A stretch of DNA of 64,000 nucleotides from Spirochaetia bacterium (GCA_022768865.1 JALELH010000098.1:1-64000), one strand, 5' to 3'. Shown: positions 1-9,838, numbered from the stretch's first letter. Notes: generated by a model not told the origin, from the sequence alone. Program-made: numbers and translations.

Positions 1-1050
1 ATTGATGAACTTAATTCCCTGCGCAAGGACGAAATCGGTGTTCTTAACCAGTCCACAAAAGACGAAAAAGACTTCTTGAACACATTCTCTAAGTTTACAA
101 ACAAGGGTGTTGCCAAGGCCATTGCCAGAAAGGAAATTGACTTTGAACCGCACTTAAAGGACCTGACTATTTTCTTCAGCGACATCCGCGGTTTTACTGC
201 CATCTCTGACGGGTTCAAGAACCGCTTTGGCAATGATTCCCCGAGAGAAATCATCGGCTTTTTAAACGACTACATGAGCCGCATGGTCAACTGCATTACT
301 TTAAGCCACGGCAACGTTGATAAGTTTGAAGGCGATGCAATCATGGCCGTATGGGGAATCCTGCGTGACGAAACTTTAGACTTTGAAAACCTTCCGGATT
401 CTGATCCTAAAAAGGCAGAGCTTGCTGCCATGCATAAAAAGCACATTAAAGAAGATGCCCTTAATGCCATTACGGGCACCATTGCCATGCGCTATGCCCT
501 TATGAAGTACAACAAGGATGCCGTTGCCTTTACGGAATCCCACAAAGAAGAAGAGCGTGCACAGTATAAGCCGCACATCCGCATTGGCTGCGGCCTTAAT
601 ACAGGACGTGCAACGGCTGGTATCATGGGTTCGGCAGACAAGATGGAATATACTGCCATTGGAGACGCCGTAAACTTTGCAAGCCGTACAGAAAGTTCCA
701 ACAAGCCTTGCGGAACAGACATTCTTATTACAGAAGATACACACGCCATATTAAAGGAAGAAATAGACAACGGCACTTTAGTTGTAGAAAAGATTCCCGT
801 TGAATTTGAAGTAAAGGGAAAAGGCGCACAGCACTTCTATGGTGTTGTAAATATGCCGCATTTTGATGTAGAAGCTTTCTTCAGGCAGGGCGAACCTGGT
901 TTTGTTGCTGATGAAGACTGCGTTAAGGCCGTAGGCCCTAAAGGTCCAAAGACTTTAAATGAAGTAAGAAACCTTTTGGGCATTCCGATTCCAGATTTTG
1001 AAAAGGTTAACTTGAATGAAGAAGAAAACAAGATCCAGGTTAAGCAATAA
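1..1050 (+). CDS. Class III adenylate/guanylate cyclase, 5' end cut by window
   Basis: The reading frame is open from base 1, so the start lies upstream; about 349 residues are visible. The first residues contain a DEIGVL segment typical of the end of a HAMP domain, so the missing part is probably membrane-bound with a sensor. The catalytic domain follows: FFSDIRGFT with the metal-binding Asp near visible residue 61, then NVDKFEGDAIMAVWG with the second metal Asp, then GLNTGRATAGIMG and YTAIGDAVNFASR, the transition-state region. All key positions of an active class III cyclase appear present. It makes cAMP (less likely cGMP) at the inner membrane. Its last 35 bases overlap the FecR-domain gene, which suggests co-transcription with the envelope genes. 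Confidence 0.9.
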   Translation: MDELNSLRKDEIGVLNQSTKDEKDFLNTFSKFTNKGVAKAIARKEIDFEPHLKDLTIFFSDIRGFTAISDGFKNRFGNDSPREIIGFLNDYMSRMVNCITLSHGNVDKFEGDAIMAVWGILRDETLDFENLPDSDPKKAELAAMHKKHIKEDALNAITGTIAMRYALMKYNKDAVAFTESHKEEERAQYKPHIRIGCGLNTGRATAGIMGSADKMEYTAIGDAVNFASRTESSNKPCGTDILITEDTHAILKEEIDNGTLVVEKIPVEFEVKGKGAQHFYGVVNMPHFDVEAFFRQGEPGFVADEDCVKAVGPKGPKTLNEVRNLLGIPIPDFEKVNLNEEENKIQVKQ

Positions 1051-3934
1051 TCTTTCAGTAACCTTTTGCGTTGCAATTTTTATTTGTCTTCTTGGAGCTG
1101 CAGGCAACTTCTGCGGATTTTATAAAAGCTTTACTTTTTCTCTTTCCAAGATGAACGAAGACCCTATTGCTACAATTACATTCAAATATAAAACTGCCCA
1201 GCGTAAAATCTACGAACGCCTTGTATGGGACCGCCTGCGCCAGGAATCTCCTTTGTATAACGGAGATACAATCCACACTTCCAATGCCTCTGAAGCAACC
1301 GTTACTTTTGTTGACGGCAATAAAATAGAACTTTTTGAAAGCACCATGATTCAGATCTGGAAGGATGACGAATCCGGTAAAGCGTCTACAGAAATCTATG
1401 ACGGTTCCGTTTATGTAGAAACTGGTGATAAGGAAAATGCTGACGGTGTTTTCCTTAAGTCTGACGGCGGCAACATTAACATTGCCATGGAAAGCGGTTC
1501 TGCTGCCAGCGTAGACATAAGCAAGGGCGGCTTTGTTCAGGTTGTTTCTGGTAATGTTTCTGTTTCCAATTCTGAAGGAATTGTAAAGTCCCTTTCTGAA
1601 GGCGAAAGTTTAGGAACGTCTGCAAAGGAATTCATGCAGCCTGTCTTTACCATGCTTTCACCAAGCCCGAATAAAAAGATTTTGAACCACAGCAAGGAAA
1701 ATCAGAAGGTTGACTTTAAATGGAAGACTGCCAGTCTGTCTGATGATGTAAACCTTGTTCTTGAGATTTCCAAAGACAAGGCCTTTACCATGATAGAAGA
1801 TTCTTCTGTAATCAACGGCATGGAAAGTTATACTGCTGCTTTGGAATCAGAAAACTATTTCTGGCGCATAAGGAATACAAAAGAAGCTGATGTTTCTAAG
1901 GCTGTCCTTGTAAGCAGCCGCCTTAACATAATTCAGTCTTTGCCGCCGGAATGCCTTTCTCCTGTTCAGGATTATGAATATAAGTTCAGGACAAGAAAGC
2001 CTGCCATCCGCTTTATATGGACGGAAACAAACAGGGCAGATTCCTACAGGTTTATTGTTGCAGACAACGAAGCAATGAATAGCCCTGTAATTGACCAGAG
2101 GCTTAGCTCTACATCTGCCATAATTTCTTCTTTAAAAGAAGGTGTTTATTTCTGGCAGGTAATTCCGTATTTTACTACCAACAAGGAAGGTTTTGCAGCA
2201 GGGTCTGCCGTCTGTTCCTTTACAATTACAAAGTCCGGAACTTTAAATATTCCTACACCACTTATTCCTTCTGACAATTCCGTAGTTAATATAGAAAAGA
2301 CTGCAAAGAAAACTTACTTTTCCTGGAAGACAGAGCCGGAAGCAGTAAACTATAAAGTTGAATTTTCCAAGACTGCTGACTTTGCAAAAGTAGAAAAGAC
2401 AATTGAAAGTTCTTCCAACTATGTTTCATTGAACAGCGCAGAAGTTTTTTCTGCAGGCCGCTGGTTCTGGCGCATTGCACAGTTTGACAACGAAGGCAAC
2501 AGTTCCATAAAGTCTGAACCCTTCTGTTTTTATGCCATGGAAGGCAAGCCTGAGCAGCACACTGTTGAACCTGTAGACGGTTTTGGCATTGCAGAAAACT
2601 TAATGCTTGACCTTAACTTTACATGGAAAAAGAATCTGCCGGACTTTTATAAGTCTTCCATTCAGATTGCAAAAGATGCTAACTTCAACAGCCTGGTTTA
2701 TACGGCACCGGTTACAGGCTTTTCTTTAAGCGGAATCCATTTGCCAAAGGGAACCTATTACTGGCGTTTGTCCTCTAAATCTTCCATCGATGATTTTGCA
2801 TTGAATTCTTCTACTAAGGTTCTTAAAGTTATTTCCAACCTTGATGCCACAAGCATAATTGCACCCCTTGGCAAGGCTGTTGCCAGGGATACTGTTCCGT
2901 TTAAGTTTCAGTGGAAGGAAGTTAAAGATGCAGACTTTTACAAGGTCAACATCTACAGGCTTTCTGACGGCAAGCTTGTGCATGAAGACATTGTCTATGG
3001 AACAGACTTTGAACTTGATATGTTCCATCCAAAAGACTTTGTTGACAGAACAGACTACAAGATAGAAATCCAGGCCAAGTCCAATGCTATACCTGGCCTT
3101 GTAAGCCGCCGTAACGGTGAATTGTATGAAAGTGTTTTCCATCTTGTAAAGCTGCGTCCGGTAGAAATAAAGACGCCAAAAAAGAAGGCAAAGTTTGAAG
3201 GCATTGATGTCGTATTCAACAAGGTAAAGATTACATGGTATTCAGTTGATGCAGTTTCAGAAGCACAGGTAGAAGTAGTTAAGCTTTCTGAAGAAGAACC
3301 TTTAACTGTCGTAAAGATTCCGTCTGATGAAGAATTTGCCAAAGGTAATAAAGTTGCGCCGTCTTCTGTTTTAATAGAAAACCCGGATTTAAGAAACGGC
3401 GGCGACTATGAAGTTATTGTTCATGCAAAGACTTTGGACGGCATTGATATTTCTAATACAGATAAAAAATACATTGGGCAGTTTTCAATTAGCCCGGTTG
3501 AACCTTTGCAGATGGCCAGTGAGCTTAAATGCACACCTGCAATTTATGATGCAGCTTATTTACGCAATAAGGAAAATACAAGGGATGTTAAGTTTAGCTG
3601 GCAGCATGTTAAAAATGCAACAGACTACCGCTTTGAAATTAAGTCTCCTAAGGGCAAGTCCATTTACAAAAAGACTTTGACAGGCAAGACGGAAGTTAAG
3701 GTAAACTGGCCGGAACTTATCCAGAGCCAGAAGTCAAAGGCAGACATGAGAAAGCTTTATCAGGGCAATTTTACATGGACTGTAGAAGCATTCCGCCGCA
3801 TAGATTTGGATAAGGACGGCATTTTGGAAACGGAGATTCAGCCTGGCGTTATTGCAGAATCTGTTTTGGTTGTTGATGTTCCAAGTCTTAAAAAGACAAG
3901 CGGAAGGGGAGCAAAGAATCCTTATGGCAAATAG
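1016..3934 (+). CDS. FecR-domain envelope protein with fibronectin-like repeats
   Basis: A 972-residue protein starting inside the end of the cyclase gene; ATG at 1016 has an AAGG about ten bases upstream. An N-terminal hydrophobic segment (residues about 13-35) would anchor or export it. Residues about 65-200 look like a FecR-type domain (ETGDGSVYVET-like pattern, here YDGSVYVETGD). The remainder is a chain of roughly 100-residue beta-sandwich-like repeats, each with a pattern such as FxWxxxxxAxxYRFxIAxD and a closing YFWQV or YYWRL, as in Fn3-like domains. I infer a periplasmic or surface structural role. The downstream gene overlaps its end by 11 bases, so translation is probably coupled. 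Confidence 0.75.
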   Translation: MKKKTRSRLSNNLSVTFCVAIFICLLGAAGNFCGFYKSFTFSLSKMNEDPIATITFKYKTAQRKIYERLVWDRLRQESPLYNGDTIHTSNASEATVTFVDGNKIELFESTMIQIWKDDESGKASTEIYDGSVYVETGDKENADGVFLKSDGGNINIAMESGSAASVDISKGGFVQVVSGNVSVSNSEGIVKSLSEGESLGTSAKEFMQPVFTMLSPSPNKKILNHSKENQKVDFKWKTASLSDDVNLVLEISKDKAFTMIEDSSVINGMESYTAALESENYFWRIRNTKEADVSKAVLVSSRLNIIQSLPPECLSPVQDYEYKFRTRKPAIRFIWTETNRADSYRFIVADNEAMNSPVIDQRLSSTSAIISSLKEGVYFWQVIPYFTTNKEGFAAGSAVCSFTITKSGTLNIPTPLIPSDNSVVNIEKTAKKTYFSWKTEPEAVNYKVEFSKTADFAKVEKTIESSSNYVSLNSAEVFSAGRWFWRIAQFDNEGNSSIKSEPFCFYAMEGKPEQHTVEPVDGFGIAENLMLDLNFTWKKNLPDFYKSSIQIAKDANFNSLVYTAPVTGFSLSGIHLPKGTYYWRLSSKSSIDDFALNSSTKVLKVISNLDATSIIAPLGKAVARDTVPFKFQWKEVKDADFYKVNIYRLSDGKLVHEDIVYGTDFELDMFHPKDFVDRTDYKIEIQAKSNAIPGLVSRRNGELYESVFHLVKLRPVEIKTPKKKAKFEGIDVVFNKVKITWYSVDAVSEAQVEVVKLSEEEPLTVVKIPSDEEFAKGNKVAPSSVLIENPDLRNGGDYEVIVHAKTLDGIDISNTDKKYIGQFSISPVEPLQMASELKCTPAIYDAAYLRNKENTRDVKFSWQHVKNATDYRFEIKSPKGKSIYKKTLTGKTEVKVNWPELIQSQKSKADMRKLYQGNFTWTVEAFRRIDLDKDGILETEIQPGVIAESVLVVDVPSLKKTSGRGAKNPYGK

Positions 3935-5249
3935 ATTTAAAATGCTTCCTGCAGCAAATATAAAAAAGTTAGCATTAATATTATTTTTTGTGCTTTTTGT
4001 TTTTGCCGTTGTATCTGCACAGGATGTAAATGCAGAAGCAGAAGATTCTTTGACAGCAGAAGAAAATAAAGAGCAGGTGGAAGATTTGCCGGTAGAAAAT
4101 TTCTGGCAGACTCTTGAATGGAACGAAGAAAACCCTGAAAACGTTCTTTGCTACCAGATTGAAATTGAAAAATACAATTCAAAGGCAAAGGACTACGAAA
4201 GCATTCTTTCTATTAAGACAGAAAATAATTCCACAAGCATAAAGATAGAACCTGCATTAAGCTGCGGCGTCTACCGCTACAAAATCATTTCCTATGACCT
4301 TTTGGGTCTTGATGCAGTAGAATCCGACTGGAACGAACTTGTTATCTACAAGGCCTTTAAGCCAGAAATCAAGGGTGTTTCTGCCAATGTAAACTATTCT
4401 TCTACAATCTATCTTGAAGAATACAACGATGGCATTTTTAATATTGCAGGTAAAAACCTTTTTGAACTTCCGGAAGACGACAAGGATATTTCCTATACAA
4501 CCTATTATTTAAGGAAGCGCGGAAAGAAAAGTTCAGAAACAGTGCCTTTGGTTATGGAAATAAGCCCTGACCATAAAAAGGTTAAGATTAAGCTAGAAGA
4601 AAAGCAGATGGATACAGGTTCCTATTATTTTGTTGCAAAAGATGCAAGCGGTCTTGAAAGCGACCTTGATTCTGATGCTTCCCTTGTCATAAAATACAAG
4701 AAGATGTTTGACTTAAACGTTTCTGCAGGGTATTCAGTTCCGTATATTCTGTATGATTCTACTTTACCTGATTACCTGGATAAAAAGATGTGGCCTTTTA
4801 GTGCAACGGCTAAGGCTACGTTTATTTTTTCAAAGCACATCTGGGGTTATTTTGGCCTGGGTGTTGAAGGCAACTACACACGCATGAAGGCCAGCTTTGA
4901 AACCTACGATATTGAAGGAAACATGATAACGGCTCTTGGCAACTTTTGCTATCAGCTGCCGGTTTATAAAAGGGTTTCTGCTACACAGAAAAAACACATT
5001 ATGAACATTGAACTTCATGGCGGTGCAGGCCTTGTAAATTTTAAGGATTATGTATTTTACTTTCCTAATGATATTGAATCAGATCCTTTAAACAGTTCCA
5101 GCGTTGCAGTTGATGCAGGCATTGCCATTCAGTATTTCTTTACAAGCAGGCTTTATACAGAACTTCAGGCAGACTTTGTGCACGCTTTTGTTAAGGATAT
5201 GTCTTTGGGAATGGTTATTCCAACGTTCAGCATTGGCTGGCAGTTTTAA
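3924..5249 (+). CDS. Outer-membrane barrel-like protein with N-terminal Fn3-like part
   Basis: 441 residues from ATG 3924, chosen because it follows GGGGA and gives a clean signal peptide (hydrophobic LALILFFVLFVFAVVSA, cleavage near VSA-QD); ATG 3942 is an alternative. Residues about 40-270 repeat the Fn3-like beta pattern of the preceding protein. The last 165 residues alternate aromatic and polar residues and end in a terminal Phe (SIGWQF), typical of outer-membrane beta-barrels. The gene overlaps the FecR gene by 11 bases and is followed 12 bases later by a lipoprotein gene, so the three probably form one envelope operon. Exact function is not recognisable. Confidence 0.7.
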   Translation: MANRFKMLPAANIKKLALILFFVLFVFAVVSAQDVNAEAEDSLTAEENKEQVEDLPVENFWQTLEWNEENPENVLCYQIEIEKYNSKAKDYESILSIKTENNSTSIKIEPALSCGVYRYKIISYDLLGLDAVESDWNELVIYKAFKPEIKGVSANVNYSSTIYLEEYNDGIFNIAGKNLFELPEDDKDISYTTYYLRKRGKKSSETVPLVMEISPDHKKVKIKLEEKQMDTGSYYFVAKDASGLESDLDSDASLVIKYKKMFDLNVSAGYSVPYILYDSTLPDYLDKKMWPFSATAKATFIFSKHIWGYFGLGVEGNYTRMKASFETYDIEGNMITALGNFCYQLPVYKRVSATQKKHIMNIELHGGAGLVNFKDYVFYFPNDIESDPLNSSSVAVDAGIAIQYFFTSRLYTELQADFVHAFVKDMSLGMVIPTFSIGWQF

Positions 5250-5261
5250 AAGTGAGGATAA

Positions 5262-7721
5262 ATGTTTAGTCTAAAGAAACTATTAAAGCTTTTTATTTTT
5301 TCTGTTTTAATTTTATCGGGGGGGGTAGTTTTATCCTTGTTTTTTTTCTGCGCAGATTCGATTAATGAACCTGTTAAGGAATATTTTGAATACTGGACTG
5401 GAACGGTTCAGATTTCCCGCCTTGAAATTCTTTCTGACTATTCCATGCGCCTTGACGGCAAGGAAAATGTTTATGCCAAAGACGATGCCAGGTTCAGTCT
5501 TCTTCTTGTAAATCCACAGAAATATTCTGTATGTCCTGACAGAAATGAATTTGAAATTGATGATGCAAACGGAAATAAAGTTGTAGATGTTAATATCACT
5601 GTTCCTGATTATAATGTTGTTGAAATTTCAGCACCGCTCAAAGACCAGAATGAAGGCGACGAACTTTTTCTAAAAGGAAACCTTAAGCCTGCCGGTATGA
5701 GCCAGTTGTGGGGTAATACGTCCTACAGCTGGAGCTTTATTCAGAATTCTCCCCCTGATGCAGTGGAAGAACTTAACAATAAATCAAAGGAGAAGATTGA
5801 CGATAAGTACTTTTTTGTTACATTCAATCTCCCTGATCAGAATCTAAAAAGAAACAATGACATTCATTTTATTATGAGCGTTTATCTTACGGATAACGGT
5901 TCCACGGAAAAGCAGTGGGAAGGTGAGCTTACACGTGACGACAATCTGAATGGAAATTCATCAAATGCATTCAAGTGGTATTGGAACGGACAGAAAACAG
6001 ACCTTTTCTATGATTATGCAGTTACTGTTGTTGACAGCACAGGGCTAAAATCAGAGATTATGGCTACAAGTTCCTTTATCGGAACAAATAAACTTTGCAG
6101 TCCAATTATTGAAGTTTCTCCTGGATTGACTGGAAACAAAACGGCTGACGGTTATGAATATATAGAAGTAGAAAATGATTCTTCACTTGCCAGTTACAGC
6201 ATTTCCTCTGACGATAAGGATGCTTACTTTGAAATTTCCATTGATGATTTACCTATGGAAACAGTAAGTGCAATGGACGGCAAAACTGGAACTTTTGCCT
6301 GCGGCCAGCATGTAATTTCTGTTGTTGCAAGAAAAGACGGCAGCGTTCCTGCAACCTATATAAAGAAAATAATAGTTGTTTCTAAACTAAGCGTAACTGT
6401 TACTGTAACAGGCGAAAACGGCTATGCAGATGGAGATACAAAATATGCAGAACTTGCTGATGGTGCAACGCAGACTTCATTTAACGTTTATTCTGCAGAA
6501 CAGGGTGCAACTTTTGAAATATCTGTAAAAAATGGCGGTACGACTACGCCTGTATCAGGAAATACTGGAAAGCTAAATATGGGTGTAAGTGAAATATCTG
6601 TCACAGTAAAAAAGGAAGGCTGGGAAGACCAGACATTTACATATAAATACAACGTAGTTAAGGAACTTATGGAACCTGTATTCAGTGTTACTGGTTCTAT
6701 TGATACGACTGACGCAGCACCTGGTGATGAAAATATAATGAGGGCTTTTAAGCTTAACGATGCAGGAACAAACCTTCCTGGCTGGAAATGTACTGCAAAC
6801 CAGAACGAAACCAATAGCGGAACAACAGTTGCGGCAAAAATTGACGGAATTCAGTTTGAATCAAGCGGCACAAACCTTGCTTTAGGCCATCATGAAGTTG
6901 AAATGACAATCAAAAAGGATTTCATGAAGCCAAAGACTGTAAAGAAAACTTTGTATGTCCTTGGAATAATTTCTAAACCTGCAATTAAATACACCAATGA
7001 ATATACAGATTCAAGTTTAACATCAACAGCAACAAATCCGTCAACAAGTCAAGTGCATGCAATAAAGTATTTTGAATACGAAAACTATCCAAAACTTAAC
7101 TTTAGTATCACAGCTAAAAATGGCGCAACCCTTGCCGTAACCGGCACGCCAGGCAATGCTGCTTCCGGTTCCTTTGAAACAGACAGTTACTATACAATAA
7201 AAGCTGTTGCCACAAAAGCAAATTGCAGAACAGAAACCACAGAAGAAAAAATCCAGGTAAAGATAAAGCCAATTAACTTGTATATTAATATGTTAAGAAG
7301 TGCGCAGGAATCCCGTCACGACGTTCAGATTTATATGTCTGGCTTTGGTACAGACGATACATTTGATGGAAAAGGCTATATATCACTTGATGGGCAGAAA
7401 CTTATGTACTGGGAAAACAGTAGCCTTAATATTACGCCTAATAAGTGGGATTGGCTCCATGATGGTAACACTGAAAGTGTTTACAGCCGGACAATTTATT
7501 CACCATCGGATACTCTAAAGCTTTACCTGCAGGATATAAGACGAAATATAGGCGGTGGATCAGATAAAGGTCTTGATTATAATCCTACAGAAGATATTCC
7601 ATTTTCTAAATTAAGGGAAGGTTCTGAAAAAGACGGCTGGCTGTATTCTTCTGTATTCAGAAACAACGGCAGGTCTGTTCAGGTACGCATTAAATTCAAA
7701 GATGTGACCATAAAATACTGA
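5262..7721 (+). CDS. Large surface lipoprotein, paralogue of the 29.3-32.1 kb lipoprotein
   Basis: 819 residues; GAGG sits seven bases before the ATG. The signal peptide ends at LFFFC-AD, a spirochaete-type lipobox with Cys near residue 30. The mature N-terminus (CADSINEPVKEYF, then QISRLE, then LLVNPQKY) matches position by position the lipoprotein at 29292-32144 (CADHINEPVKEFF, QVSRYE, YLINPQQY), so the two are paralogues. Several beta-rich repeats of about 90-100 residues follow, recalling cadherin- or Ig-like folds. No catalytic motif is visible. A run of eight G lies in the signal-peptide codons, which could let the gene switch on and off by slippage. Likely exposed on the cell surface; ligand unknown. 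Confidence 0.75.
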   Translation: MFSLKKLLKLFIFSVLILSGGVVLSLFFFCADSINEPVKEYFEYWTGTVQISRLEILSDYSMRLDGKENVYAKDDARFSLLLVNPQKYSVCPDRNEFEIDDANGNKVVDVNITVPDYNVVEISAPLKDQNEGDELFLKGNLKPAGMSQLWGNTSYSWSFIQNSPPDAVEELNNKSKEKIDDKYFFVTFNLPDQNLKRNNDIHFIMSVYLTDNGSTEKQWEGELTRDDNLNGNSSNAFKWYWNGQKTDLFYDYAVTVVDSTGLKSEIMATSSFIGTNKLCSPIIEVSPGLTGNKTADGYEYIEVENDSSLASYSISSDDKDAYFEISIDDLPMETVSAMDGKTGTFACGQHVISVVARKDGSVPATYIKKIIVVSKLSVTVTVTGENGYADGDTKYAELADGATQTSFNVYSAEQGATFEISVKNGGTTTPVSGNTGKLNMGVSEISVTVKKEGWEDQTFTYKYNVVKELMEPVFSVTGSIDTTDAAPGDENIMRAFKLNDAGTNLPGWKCTANQNETNSGTTVAAKIDGIQFESSGTNLALGHHEVEMTIKKDFMKPKTVKKTLYVLGIISKPAIKYTNEYTDSSLTSTATNPSTSQVHAIKYFEYENYPKLNFSITAKNGATLAVTGTPGNAASGSFETDSYYTIKAVATKANCRTETTEEKIQVKIKPINLYINMLRSAQESRHDVQIYMSGFGTDDTFDGKGYISLDGQKLMYWENSSLNITPNKWDWLHDGNTESVYSRTIYSPSDTLKLYLQDIRRNIGGGSDKGLDYNPTEDIPFSKLREGSEKDGWLYSSVFRNNGRSVQVRIKFKDVTIKY
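5318..5325 (+). repeat. G8 homopolymer in lipoprotein signal-peptide codons
   Basis: Eight consecutive G encode Ser-Gly-Gly in the hydrophobic core of the signal peptide; a T8 run follows at 5340-5347, just before the lipobox Cys. A gain or loss of one base would frameshift the gene within its first 20 codons. Poly-G tracts are known phase-variation switches in Treponema pallidum. Confidence 0.85.
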
Positions 7722-7749
7722 AAAAGTAAATAAAAACCGGTATATAATT

Positions 7750-7766
7750 TTTACACAAACTTAACA
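7750..7766 (+). promoter_or_regulatory. Pho-box-like direct repeat upstream of the PhoB/PhoR pair
   Basis: TTTACA, five bases, TTAACA: two hexamers with an 11-bp repeat distance, 45 bases before the response-regulator start. This spacing is that of PhoB/PhoP binding sites. The same arrangement occurs at 9810-9826 before the phosphate transporter gene, which supports a shared operator and autoregulation. Confidence 0.6.
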
Positions 7767-7810
7767 TTTTTATATTTGCTTTTTTTTATAAATAATCTAT
7801 AAAATAAAGT

Positions 7811-8479
7811 ATGATTTATATTCTGGAAGATGATGATAATATTAGAAAACTTATAAAGTATTCTCTTAAAAGCCAGGGTTTTGAAATTCATGATTTTGAT
7901 GTGCCTTCAAAGATGTGGTGCCAGTTAAAAAATCAGAAGCCTGATTTGTTCCTTCTTGATATTATGCTTCCGGAAGAAGATGGAATTTCCATCTTAAAAA
8001 AACTGCGCTCTGATCCAAATACTTCTTCCATTCCCGTAATAATGCTTACGGCAAAAGATTCTGAATATGATGTTGTTACGGGTCTTGATGCAGGTGCCGA
8101 CGATTACGTTACAAAACCTTTTGGCATGATGGCTTTAGTTTCTCGTATTAAGGCTGTTTTGCGCCGCTATGAAAAAAAGGACGGCAAGAATGAAATCCTT
8201 GAAGCCGGCGGAATAAAAATTGATGAAAACAAGCATTCAGTCTTTGCAGGAGAAAACCAGATATTTTTAACTGTAAAGGAATTTGACCTTTTAGTTCTTC
8301 TTATAAAGCACCGCGGCAATGTTCTTTCCAGGGAACAGCTTCTGGAATCTATCTGGGAAATTTCTTCTGATGTAGAAAGCCGCACTGTAGATGTTCATAT
8401 AAGAACCTTAAGAAAAAAACTTGGTGACTATGAAAACAACATAGAAACAATCAGAGGAGTCGGATATAGATTTATATGA
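7811..8479 (+). CDS. PhoB/PhoP-type response regulator
   Basis: 222 residues, the usual length for the OmpR/PhoB family. The receiver domain (1-115) has the acidic pocket LEDDD, the phosphorylated Asp50 in LFLLDIMLPE, the Thr of MLTAKD and the Lys of VTKPF. The winged-helix output domain (about 125-222) ends in RGVGYRFI. It binds DNA when phosphorylated by the kinase encoded immediately downstream (ATGA overlap). The Pho-box-like repeat in its own promoter and in front of the following Na/Pi transporter suggests that it governs phosphate starvation genes. No strong Shine-Dalgarno precedes the ATG. Confidence 0.88.
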   Translation: MIYILEDDDNIRKLIKYSLKSQGFEIHDFDVPSKMWCQLKNQKPDLFLLDIMLPEEDGISILKKLRSDPNTSSIPVIMLTAKDSEYDVVTGLDAGADDYVTKPFGMMALVSRIKAVLRRYEKKDGKNEILEAGGIKIDENKHSVFAGENQIFLTVKEFDLLVLLIKHRGNVLSREQLLESIWEISSDVESRTVDVHIRTLRKKLGDYENNIETIRGVGYRFI

Positions 8480-9804
8480 AAACAAAATCCCTTACCTTTA
8501 AAATATTCATAAATACATTTTTTACGGGAACAATAATTTATTTTATCTGCGCCTTTATTTTTATTTCCCACATGTACGGGTATTTTGAAAACCAGCTTTT
8601 TACTGAACTTGAATCAGAAAGCAACTTCCTTAATGATTATGCATTAAACGGAGAACTGGACAGGCTTTCTTCTTTGCAGACTAAAAACAGAATTACACTT
8701 ATTCATGGCGACGGAACAGTTTACTTTGACAATACTGTAGATATTGCAACTCTGGGAAACCACAGCATCCGTCAGGAATTTATTGATGCTAAATCAAAGG
8801 GAACAGTTAAGCTTTCTCGTTTTTCTTCTACTATGACGGAAAAAACCTTGTATTTTGCACGAAGCCTTTCCAACGGCGATGTCCTTAGAATAAGCTGCAA
8901 TCAGCATGCCGTATGGGTTTTGGTTTTAGGAATGAGTCAGATTCTTTTAATAATGTTTGTAATTGCTTTAATAATTTCCGGTGTTTCTGCTTCATGCATA
9001 AGCAGAAGAATAACAGAACCCTTGAACATGATTAATCTTGAAACGCCGGAAGAAAGTGAAGTTTATGATGAGCTTAAACCTTTTACAAAAAGGATTGCAG
9101 AAGAAAATTTTGAAAAAGACCAGCGGGAAGAATTGCGCCAGCAATTTACGGCAAATGTAAGCCACGAGCTAAAGACACCGCTAACAAGCATAAGCGGCTT
9201 TGCAGAAATATTAAAGGCAGGCGGTGTAGACGAAGAAACAACAAAAGATTTTGCAAGTTCCATTTACGAAGAAAGCCAGAGGATGATAACTTTAGTCAAC
9301 GACATTATAAGGCTTTCTAAACTTGATGAAAAATCAATCAGTCTTGAAAAAGAGCCCATAAGCCTTAGATCCATGTGCCTTGATGTAATAAAGGCAGTCA
9401 GTCCAAGTGCAAAAAATAAAAATGTAAGTTTAAATCTTAGTGGAGACAGCGGGCTTATTAATGGCGTTCAGCCTGTAATTTATGAAATGGTCTATAACCT
9501 GATTGATAATGCCGTCAAATACAATGTAGAAAACGGAAGCGTTAATATAAAAATCCAGAATATGATGGATGCACAGAAAGTAATACTTACAGTTCAGGAT
9601 ACAGGAATTGGAATTCCTGCCAACGAAAAAGACCGCATTTTTGAAAGGTTTTACAGGGTAGATAAAAGCCGTTCAAAACAAAACGGAGGCACAGGGCTAG
9701 GGTTAAGCATTGTAAAGCACGCTGCAAAATATCATAATGCCAGCATCCTTGTAAACAGCGAACTTGGCAAAGGTAGCACTTTTACAGTAATTCTGCCTGT
9801 TTAA
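8476..9804 (+). CDS. PhoR-type sensor histidine kinase
   Basis: 442 residues, overlapping the regulator gene by four bases. Transmembrane segments at about residues 9-31 and 143-168 flank a periplasmic region of about 110 residues; no typical HAMP domain is obvious. The dimerisation box SHELKTP carries the phospho-accepting His, followed by the N box NLIDNAVKYN, the G1 box DTGIGIP, an F box FERFYRVD and the G2 box GTGLGLSIV. It should phosphorylate the neighbouring regulator. Assignment to phosphate sensing rests on the adjacent transporter and the shared Pho-box-like sites. Confidence 0.87.
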   Translation: MKTKSLTFKIFINTFFTGTIIYFICAFIFISHMYGYFENQLFTELESESNFLNDYALNGELDRLSSLQTKNRITLIHGDGTVYFDNTVDIATLGNHSIRQEFIDAKSKGTVKLSRFSSTMTEKTLYFARSLSNGDVLRISCNQHAVWVLVLGMSQILLIMFVIALIISGVSASCISRRITEPLNMINLETPEESEVYDELKPFTKRIAEENFEKDQREELRQQFTANVSHELKTPLTSISGFAEILKAGGVDEETTKDFASSIYEESQRMITLVNDIIRLSKLDEKSISLEKEPISLRSMCLDVIKAVSPSAKNKNVSLNLSGDSGLINGVQPVIYEMVYNLIDNAVKYNVENGSVNIKIQNMMDAQKVILTVQDTGIGIPANEKDRIFERFYRVDKSRSKQNGGTGLGLSIVKHAAKYHNASILVNSELGKGSTFTVILPV

Positions 9805-9809
9805 TAAAT

Positions 9810-9838
9810 TTTACATAGATTTAACATTCAGCTTTACT
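9810..9838 (+). promoter_or_regulatory. Pho-box-like repeat upstream of the Na/Pi transporter gene
   Basis: TTTACA at 9810, five bases, TTAACA at 9821, then a third weaker TTTACT at 9833. The first two copies match the site at 7750-7766 in sequence and spacing. A TAAAAT at about 9867 could serve as a -10 element downstream. Confidence 0.6.
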
